A stretch of 64,000 nt of DNA from Littorina saxatilis (lineage: Eukaryota > Mollusca > Gastropoda > Littorinimorpha > Littorinidae), in NCBI RefSeq assembly GCF_037325665.1, contig NC_090248.1, forward strand, positions 27,196,439 to 27,260,438. The letters run 5' to 3'. Below the pieces are notes generated by a model that was not told the DNA's origin, did no database searches, and saw only the letters and a list, made by a program, of their open reading frames with translations. This document shows positions 48,101-64,000 of the stretch, piece after piece; positions within the stretch are counted from its first letter, which is position 1; the number at the start of each line of letters is the position of its first letter. A program made the position numbers and the translations under genes.

Positions 48101-51100
48101 GTACAATGGTGCTTATTGGTTCTTTCTACCATGAGATATGGTCACTTTTAGTGGTTCACTACCTTATTTTGGTCACATTTCATAAGGGTCAAAGTGACCT
48201 TGACCTTGATCATATGTGACCAAATGTGTCTCATGATGAAAGCATAACATGTGCCCCACATAATTTTTAAGTTTGAAACAGTTATCTTCCATAGTTCAGG
48301 GTCAAGGTCACTTCAAAATATGTATACAATCCAACTTTGAAGAGCTCCTGTGACCTTGACCTTGAAGCAAGGTAAACCAAACTGGTATCAAAAGATGGGG
48401 CTTACTTTGCCCTATATATCATATATAGGTGAGGTATTAAATCTCAAAAACTTCAGAGAAAATGGGAAAAATATGAAAAATAGCTGTTTTTTAGACAACA
48501 TTTATGGCCCCTGCGACCTTGACCTTGAAGCAAGGTCAAGATGCTATGTATGTTTTTTGGGGCCTTGTCATCATACACCATCTTGCCAAATTTGGTACTG
48601 ATAGACTGAATAGTGTCCAAGAAATATCCAACGTTAAAGTTTTCCGGACGGACGCCGGGACGGACGGACGGACGGACGACTCGGGTGAGTACATAGACTC
48701 ACTTTTGCTTCGCATGTGAGTCAAAAATGTGTCAACCTTTCAAATTTTCTGACTTCAATCTTTAGCTTGTATTTGCAGGAGGAAAACCCCCAGGGTATGA
48801 CGGTGTGAAAAAATGCCCTTTAAAATTGACAGCAAGCAAGCTCACCTCCATCCTCAAGTCAAACCAAGCGGTGATGACAGGCTCTTCCTGAAAGTTGAAC
48901 GACTTTGTGTCCACGATGACCTCTCCAAGGAAGTCATCACGAGAAGCAACATCGTAATCCCACATCTGAGCAACCAGCCTCGTCTCTTTCATTTCTTCTT
49001 CGCTGGCACGAAACGCAAAGATTTCATTGAACACAGGTTTCCTTGTCTCTGTGATGATCTGCGTTGTCTTGGCACCATGGCTGTGTGTGTCTGGAAACAT
49101 CTGGAGCTGTTAAAAGAAAAAGATGAAAACAGATTTGAAGCATTGCAATAAACTTAGCTTCCATGAAATAACCCCAAATCCTTTTTTTGAGGCTAAGAAC
49201 TTTATTTGCAAGCTACCTTTCAACAATTATTGAACATCAATTTTGTTTGTTTGTTTGTTTGCTTAACGCCCAGCCGACCACGAAGGGCCATATCGGGGCG
49301 GTGCTGCTTTGACATATAATGTGCGCCACACACAAGACAGAAGTCGCAGCACAGGCTTCATGTCTCACCCAGTCACATTATTCTGACACCAGACCAACCA
49401 GTCCTAGCACTAACCCCATAATGCCAGACGCCAGGCGGAGCAGCCACTAGATTGCCAATTTTAAAGTCTTAGGTATGACCCGGCCGGGGTTCGAACCCAC
49501 AACCTCCCGATCACGGGGCGGACGCCTTACCACTAGCCTTGAACATCAATACTCTATCTATGTCTAAAACAAGAACAAGAACAAAAACAACAACAACCCA
49601 CACACAGACATTCATACACAAAATTTGAAGAAATGATTCAAATCTCAATGACAAAACTGAATTACAAACCTTGATGTATGGAGCCAACGCTCTGGTACGA
49701 ACATCTCTGCAGCAAAGGTCACGGCACTGAACGACCTTGACCAACAGCAACTGTCGTTTGGCATCGTACTTGAAGGACAGCTGCACTTGGCCATATACAT
49801 CTCCAGGAATGCGTACCACAGATGGGTCTAAAGTTTTGAACAGTCCCTTCAGTAAGCGCACATTTTCCTGTGAAGATAAAGAGATCTATATCAAAAGAGT
49901 GGTACACATTTGTTGTGATGAGACAGAGCTCTGTGTGTGTGTGCGCGCGTCTATGTGTGTGTGTGTGCGTACATAATTTATGTTTACATGTGAATGTATC
50001 AATCAATCAATCAATATGAAGCTTATATAGCGCGTATTCCGTGGGTACAGTTCTAAGCGCTTGTCGAAGAGTTGTCAACACAGGACTAACAAAGAAACTA
50101 ACATCTTATGATCTACAGACGGACACGAACCCTATCACACACTAGCAAACCCTGATAAACATACAACAAACAACTGTTTAACAACAATGTACACATCAAT
50201 AGCTAGGTCCAAACAAAATAATATTAAGCACAAAGAAAACACCTCTCACAGAGCACAGCCACAGCACAAGAATGTCATTAGGGGCACAACACATCACGTC
50301 GAACATGAAAGTCGCAGCCAGCTACGGGAAGAACTGAGTCTTCAACCTACTCTTGAACGCGTCAAGAGAGGGGCTCTGGCGAAGCTCAAGCGGCAGGGAG
50401 TTCCAGACGGAGGGGCCCGCGGAGGGAAATGCACGCTGACCAGCAGATGCGAGTTTCGAGCAAGGGATGTGAAGGCGGAGTGGGTCAGCAGCAGAACGAA
50501 GGGGACGGTCGGAGGGCTGGGTGTACAGGTCCAGGGAGGATTGAAGGTACTCGGGAGCAGAGTCGTTGAGACACTTGTAGACCAGAGTGGACAGTTTGTA
50601 GGAGATTCGGGTGTTGACAGGGAGCCAGTGCAAGGAGCAAAGTAGAGGGGTGATGTGGTCTCGCTTCGTCTTCCTCAACGTCAGCCTGGCAGCAGCGTTC
50701 TGGACTCGTTGTAGGCCATGAATGGATGAGGCGGGGAGGCCAGCCAGAAGGGAGTTGCAGTAGTCCAGACGACTGAAGATGAGGGAGACAACCAGCTTGA
50801 CACAGGCGTCGTGGCTGAGGTAGCGACGGATGGAGGCGATGCGTCGTAGGTGGAAAAAGCAGGTCTTGATGATGAAGGAGATGTGTGTCTGCATGGAGAG
50901 AGTGGAGTCGAGAAAGACGCCAAGGCTCTTGACAGCAGGGGAGAATGGAACAGTCGCGTCATCCAGCTGGAGGTCGGTCACAATGAGGGAAGCAATCTTC
51001 TGTCGTGTTCCAACGAGAAGGGCCTCCGTCTTCTCACTGTTCAGCTTCAACTTGTTCTCAGTCATCCAGTTCTTGATGTCAGTGAAACAACTGGAGATGG

Positions 51101-52300
51101 ATCCCAGGAGATGGTCAACGTACTCCGGCTTGGCGCTGTTCTGGAGCTGCATGTCATCGGCAAAGGAGTTGTAGTTCAAGCCGTGGCGTTCGATGACCAG
51201 GGAGAGGGGTTGGATGTACAGGGTGAAAAGGACAGGGCCGAGGACAGACCCTTGTGGGACGCCGAAGCGGACAGGGACAGGCTGAGAAGAGAACGAATCA
51301 GTGGTGACAGTCTGAGAGCGGTTCTGGAGGTAGTTCCGGAACCAAGAGAGGGCGGTGTCGTGAATGCCGAACGTGGAACTGAGGCAATCGACGAGTAGCT
51401 CGTGGTCGATCGTGTCGAAGGCCGCGGAAAGGTCCAGCAGCACAAGGGCAGAGACGAGACCGCTATCTGTTGCGTTCAGGAGGTCCGTGGTGATTCGCAG
51501 GAGCGCCGTCTCGGTGCTGGGGTGAGGGCGGTATGCTGACTGGTACACTGGCATCAGCGAGTTCCGAGACAGGTGGGCGCTCAACTGCTCCAGAAGCTTG
51601 GAGAGGAAGGGCAGGTTGGACACAGGACGGTAGTTCTTCAACTCGTTAACGTCAAGGCCGGGCTTGTATTTAGTGAGAAGCTAAAGGCTGAATGGTCCTT
51701 TGCTCCTACTCCTTGCCTTTGAGCCTACTGAGCATGGGGACCAGAGGACCAGAGATACAAAGTCTGCGTTAGCATACATAAATGAATGTAGAAAGAGATG
51801 CAGCCCAAAACAGCCCCAGAAACACTCAGGGATCTGGAAATCGTGAAGGCATCGAAAAGTTGGGAATAACTTCTTATGCAATACAACTAAGTATTACTTT
51901 GAAAGTTTGACTGAGTTTGCATTAGGAGGCAACTACTGCACACATTTTACTCAGCACTGTTGGTTGAAGGCTCAGTCCTTCTTGTGTTCATGATTTGGCT
52001 CACCATCTCAGATCCGGTTTTAGCCTGGAACAAGGCCATCCATGCACATGTACACATAACAAAACTCAACATCACGACTGCTTTCTTTGCAGAATGAGAA
52101 CTTTTCTATAAAGTAATTTCTGAAAAATGTACCTTGTCCTGTTCATGCTGGTCCCAGTTGTCTTCCTGTAGCAGGAGTGGGTTCTCGGATCTGGCCTTAA
52201 CATCAAGGACATGAGCAATGTCTTCAATTTTCTTCTGATTCTGTGACAGGTGAAGCTCCTCTGGCGGCGGTTCCTGGCTAGTGGATTGCCCGCTCCCCAT
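43905..52300 (-). CDS. Synaptotagmin-like tandem-C2 protein, 8 exons, 408 aa
   Basis: Exons on the minus strand: 52,300-52,133, 49,867-49,670, 49,106-48,846, 47,579-47,406, 47,179-47,103, 45,596-45,464, 44,710-44,582 and 43,991-43,905, all GT-AG and in phase. The N-terminus MGSGQSTS fits the N-myristoylation consensus (Gly2, Ser6), so membrane attachment by lipid rather than a transmembrane helix is inferred. C2A is about residues 78-209 (GDVYGQVQLSFKYDAKRQLL to AWFDLRME). C2B is about 215-345 (TGELSVTVNFQMPS onward). Against synaptotagmin-1, C2A keeps four of five Ca2+-binding Asp positions (RDV, WDYD, SRDD) but has LAPY where SDPY is usual. C2B keeps about two (SADP, VDQT), so C2B probably does not bind Ca2+. 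A 60-residue basic tail ends IMEGVPVF. Likely role: phospholipid or SNARE-linked membrane trafficking. The exact subfamily (Syt, Doc2-like, B/K-like) is not settled. Divergent from Sec61 alpha. Confidence 0.88.
44827..44860. repeat. (GT)n microsatellite
   Basis: GT run in intron 6 of the C2 gene. Confidence 0.9.
45135..45440 (-). mobile_element. tRNA-derived SINE, head-less copy beside exon 6
   Basis: Same family as 2848-3313 (core word GTGCACGTTAAAGATCCCAC on the minus strand). The tRNA head is missing and the 3' tail abuts CA/TA repeats (45,093-45,134). It ends about 22 bp from the exon 6 donor of the C2 gene. Confidence 0.88.
45600..46856. other. C2-gene intron 5, mostly unclassified
   Basis: A GCGC-stem retroposon tail (GCGCCTAGGGCTATATCTAG then GGCGCATAAAAATGAT) lies at about 45,790-45,850. 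A 104-codon frame at 46,149 (+) has no recognisable domain. The remainder shows nothing I can support. Confidence 0.45.
46857..47003. mobile_element. 147-bp palindromic MITE
   Basis: GTTATTGAAACAATCCCAGT at the left and, on the minus strand of the right, GTTATTGAGACATCCCAGTG. Arms of about 60 bp continue through GCACTAAGGGATTTATAGAG. The centre is AGCGCTATGCGCT. Confidence 0.85.
47928..48722 (+). mobile_element. TGACCTTGACC-rich element (complete copy) in a C2-gene intron
   Basis: Inverted tips GACTCACATGC (47,928-47,938) and GCATGTGAGTC (48,712-48,722). The interior has about nine TGACCTTGA/TCAAGGTCA words, a GGAC tetranucleotide run near 48,655 and no ORF of note. Colinear with 19,358-20,206. 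Confidence 0.8.
49242..49538 (-). mobile_element. tRNA-derived SINE, CAAA-tail family (copy 3)
   Basis: Nearly identical to the copy at 23,578. TTGAACATCAAT flanks it exactly (49,230-49,241 and 49,539-49,550). Confidence 0.92.
49998..51681 (-). mobile_element. 5'-truncated CR1/L2-group LINE with 439-aa RT frame
   Basis: The minus-strand frame 51,641-50,322 is open for 439 codons, and coding continues 5' of it (LLTKYKPGLDVNEL). RT blocks in order: LKNYRPVSNLPFLSKLLEQ; ALVLLDLSAAFDTIDHELL; RFGVPQGSVLGPVLFTLY; the catalytic box SFADDMQL; then LHWLPVNTRISYKLSTLVYK and SVWNSLPLELRQSPSLDAFK, typical of CR1/L2/Rex1-group elements. After the stop the 3' end reads AAGCGCTTAGAACTGTACCC, then GCGCTATATAAGCTTCATAT and an (ATTG)n tail at 49,998. 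The endonuclease and ORF1 are absent, so this is a dead-on-arrival truncation, apparently young because the remaining frame is intact. It sits in intron 1 of the C2 gene in the same orientation. Confidence 0.92.
51682..52132 (-). other. Remainder of C2-gene intron 1
   Basis: Sequence between the LINE's truncated 5' end and the exon 1 donor. Nothing further supported. Confidence 0.5.
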
Positions 52301-52871
52301 TTTTGTGTCTGTTTATGGTAAGATTTCGTTTATTAAATTGAGTTTTAAGGTAGCTTGCTTGTTGTTTTAATTTTGTTTTCTTCGCTTAAACCTAGCCAGT
52401 CACAAAACCTCATTAAAGTTCATGAATCAACAATAGATCTATTGGGTACTAGTAGTAGTACCATCAAATGTGGTATACCCTACCAAGTACAATAACCCCT
52501 GGTCTTTCCCGTCCTTTACTTGCTTACTGTATGTTCCTAACGACAAGAACTTTTTGAATTAAAAAGCTACACTTCTGAATACATATCAATCCAAGCAACG
52601 ATACGTCCTAGCCGAAAGTGTGGTCATGTTGATTGTAAACAACGGGGCGGCAGTCGCTTCAGCGATTTCCCTTCAAGCACCTTCTATCTTGAATAAAATA
52701 TAAACGGCAAATATACCTTAACTTTACTTGAAATGAATCGGTTTTTGAAGGCTCTACAGCTAAACCGCTTACTTTTTCGAATTGCCCTGATGTTTTGAAG
52801 GATTATTCTTGACCTACTCTCCCGAAGTGCTCCCTGCACTCCCCGCCATGACAGTTTACATTGGAGATGTC

Positions 52872-52879
52872 CCACGTCA
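52872..52879 (-). promoter_or_regulatory. UPRE-like motif (CCACGTCA)
   Basis: The reverse complement is TGACGTGG, the XBP1/ATF6-type unfolded-protein-response element. It lies about 290 bp upstream of the Sec61 alpha ATG. An exact 8-base match can occur by chance. Confidence 0.4.
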
Positions 52880-53080
52880 GCGAGAGAAACCGAGAAATCG
52901 AAGAGATATAGTTTTATCGAATTAGAAATTTTCTTTTTCCTTTCCCATGCCGTATATTAACTTTACATTGCAATAATGATATATAATAAAATGTAAAATG
53001 ATATTTAATATTTTCGAAATTTTCATCGCGTGCCCCCGAGATATCCTTTTCAGTGAGACGGCCATTTCAGCGACACAGGA

Positions 53081-53087
53081 GACGTGG
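53081..53087 (+). promoter_or_regulatory. Second ACGTG-core motif (GACGTGG)
   Basis: GACGTGG, a partial UPRE match, 82 bp upstream of the Sec61 alpha ATG. Could lie in the 5' UTR. Confidence 0.3.
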
Positions 53088-53168
53088 AAGCCGGATGGTC
53101 ATTGTGTTTTGTTAAAAGGACTTGACGTTCCTGGCACTCGCAAGAGTGTTTGACGACTAAAAAACAAG

Positions 53169-62511
<9,343 letters not shown>

Positions 62512-62698
62512 GTAAGTGTTGCTGGCCTTATTGTTGTTGTGTCTGTTCGGATGCAGTTTGTTAAAGGTTCAAATAACTGGGCAAAATTGATTACGCGAAG
62601 TATACTTCGCGAAGCTGGACGCACAGAGCCTAAGTACTGAGTTTTCAGTAGAAAGACATTGCGAAGTCGACTTGAATCTTGAGTTATTGATGCAGCTG

Positions 62699-63569
62699 AG
62701 GCCCCCCCCAAAAAATAGGTGTGGTTACGGTAACATAGCCAAAAAAAATAGGGTAGGTAGGTAGGCAATCACTTTTTTTTTCTAATGTGTACGACCTTCT
62801 TCCCAGGGGTCAATGACCCAGTTTTTGCCATGAGAGGTGGTTCCCCTGTCATATCTGAGAGAGGAAACACTTCCTGCACCGGGGTCAGTGACCGGTCAGT
62901 GACCGAGTTTAACAGAGTGGAAATATGTGTGCTCTGTGTGTGCCGCGAGATCAAAGGCAGGTCCATTGTGATAGCTGGGTGGTCCTGTTTATAGACACAA
63001 CCTTCTTCCCAGGGGTCAATGACCCAGTTTTTGCCATGAGAGGTGGTTCCCCTGTCATATATGAGAGAGGAAACACTTCCTGCACCGGGGTCAGTGACCG
63101 AGTTTAACAGAGTGGAAATATGTGTGCTCTGTGTGTGCGGCGATATCAATGAAGGCAGAGATCAAAGGCAGGTCCATTGTGATAGCTGGGTGGCTTGAGA
63201 GCTCGAGGAAACTTGGTCAGGGCAGTACCTAGTAGCTGAAACATGCATTATCACAAGTTGTTTGACTGGTACTCAGGCGGTCTCTTTGATTTTTTTCGTA
63301 TTTCATACACGGATTAGGCGCTTCGTTATACAAGACGCAGGGGTCGAACTCGAGGAAAAAAGTCGCGCCTTATGACCCGGAAAGTACGGTAAACCTACTT
63401 GACAGGGAAATAAGTGTGCGACTCGGGCGCTTTCGCTTTCATTGCGTTTTTTGCACTTGTTTGTTTTTGTTTTTGTTTTTTTTGACAAATGTAATAAAAA
63501 GTTATAGGATCGGCCCCTAAAAATAGGGTAGGTCGGGTTACCGTAACCACACCTATTTTTTTTTTAGGC
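62699..63569. mobile_element. 871-bp element with GTGTGGTTACGGTAAC inverted ends
   Basis: AATAGGTGTGGTTACGGTAA at the left and TTACCGTAACCACACCTATT at the right, with AGGCC/GGCCT outermost. Subterminal TAGGGTAGGT words are also inverted. The subterminal sequence GTAACC-CTACC-CTATTTTT resembles that of the element at 42,996-43,249. In Sec61 alpha intron 11. Confidence 0.7.
62795..63200 (+). repeat. 206-bp tandem duplication inside that element
   Basis: CCTTCTTCCCAGGGGTCAAT recurs at 62,795 and 63,001, followed by nearly identical sequence. Copy 1 also has an internal GGTCAGTGACC duplication. Confidence 0.85.
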
Positions 63570-63635
63570 CTGATGTAAAGAACTTTGCCATTAAATCAGA
63601 CTTTGGCTTCAAAACAGGTTAGCAGTGATGTCTGT

Positions 63636-63813
63636 TCCCAGTGAGGTCATATATTGTACTACGTTGCGGGCCCTTGGAGCAATTTTTTGATTGGTGCTTT
63701 TGTGAACAAGAAACAATTAACAAGTGGCTCTATCCCATCCCCCCCTTTCTCCGTCGCGATATAACCTTGAACGGTTGAAACCGACGTTAAACACCAAATA
63801 AAGAAAGAAAGAA
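63636..63813 (+). mobile_element. 5'-truncated AAAG-tail SINE-like copy
   Basis: Only the 3' half of the family. AGTGATGTCTGT flanks it exactly (63,624-63,635 and 63,814-63,825). Confidence 0.9.
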
Positions 63814-63943
63814 AGTGATGTCTGTGTTGCAAAGAGTAAAACTGTTTTGTTTTCTTACAGTTTGGAAGTGCAAAGCGTCATTGGTAAAACAAACTGCTCA
63901 AAGCAATTCTCTCAAGTAACCTCAGCTTTTGTGCTCAATTTTC

Positions 63944-64000
63944 TTTCTTTATTTGGTGTTTAACGTCGTTTTCAACCACGAAGGTTATATCGCGACGGGG
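63944..64000 (-). mobile_element. AAAG-tail SINE-like copy, cut by the window end
   Basis: CTTTCTTTATTTGGTGTTTA then ACGTCGTTTTCAACC is the inverted 3' end of the family. The copy continues beyond 64,000. Confidence 0.85.

Larger units (their letters stand above)
52301..53168. promoter_or_regulatory. Shared divergent promoter of the C2 and Sec61 alpha genes
   Basis: The ATGs of the two genes are 868 bp apart and point away from each other. No repeat or other gene lies between. The interval includes both 5' UTRs and must hold at least one start site for each. Two ACGT-core motifs (52,872 and 53,081) suggest stress regulation of Sec61 alpha. No TATA box stands out. Confidence 0.6.

Noticed and set aside
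50850-51398. 182-aa plus-strand ORF
   Set aside because: Antisense shadow of the LINE reverse transcriptase frame.
63854-63895. Next Sec61 alpha exon after a CAG acceptor
   Set aside because: The frame reads VWKCKASLVKQ-like sequence, not the conserved VAKQLKEQQMVMRG that must follow exon 11. The true exon lies beyond the window.

Overview
The window is eukaryotic: spliced genes with GT-AG introns, very long CA/GT, GA and poly-C/G tracts, many SINEs with target-site duplications (TSDs), LINE fragments and many terminal-inverted-repeat (TIR) elements. The style of the tRNA-derived SINEs, the small multi-exon universal stress protein gene and the overall repeat mix suggest a marine mollusc, most likely a gastropod; this is inference from recall, not a database match. 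One 200-base assembly gap lies at 7001-7200.

Layout. 1-17,000 is mostly repeats, plus two phase-compatible exons (7295-7363 and 9011-9150) that look like the 3' end of a gene for a GPI-anchored surface protein. A 92-bp minisatellite runs across the splice donor of the first exon. 17,127-21,806 is a 4.7-kb near-perfect inverted repeat with arms of about 2 kb. 22,100-26,300 is a cluster of short DNA-element families, ending in a double foldback array of ACACGTGT palindromes just upstream of the next gene. 26,629-35,643 (+) is a four-exon universal stress protein gene (151 aa) whose 7-kb first intron is full of SINEs and TIR elements. 36,000-43,900 is intergenic and holds nested transposons. 43,905-52,300 (-) is an eight-exon gene for a 408-residue tandem-C2, synaptotagmin-like protein with an N-myristoylation signal; its first intron holds a 5'-truncated CR1/L2-type LINE. 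53,169 to beyond the window end (+) is the Sec61 alpha gene: 11 exons encode residues 1-389 and the last ~87 residues lie outside.

The tandem-C2 and Sec61 alpha genes are divergent. Their ATGs are 868 bp apart, so they probably share a promoter, which contains a CCACGTCA motif (an XBP1-type unfolded-protein-response site read on the minus strand). Sec61 alpha is the channel subunit of the ER translocon. The stress protein is a soluble nucleotide-binding protein. Nothing in the sequence ties the genes into one pathway.

The most interesting observations are the long palindrome, the palindromic ACACGTGT array upstream of the stress gene, the minisatellite that multiplies a splice donor, SINE families that swap heads and tails (including one sharing its 3' end with the local LINE), and elements with 6-bp target duplications, one of them carrying exon-like sequence. 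No retrovirus-like or capsid-bearing element was recognised.
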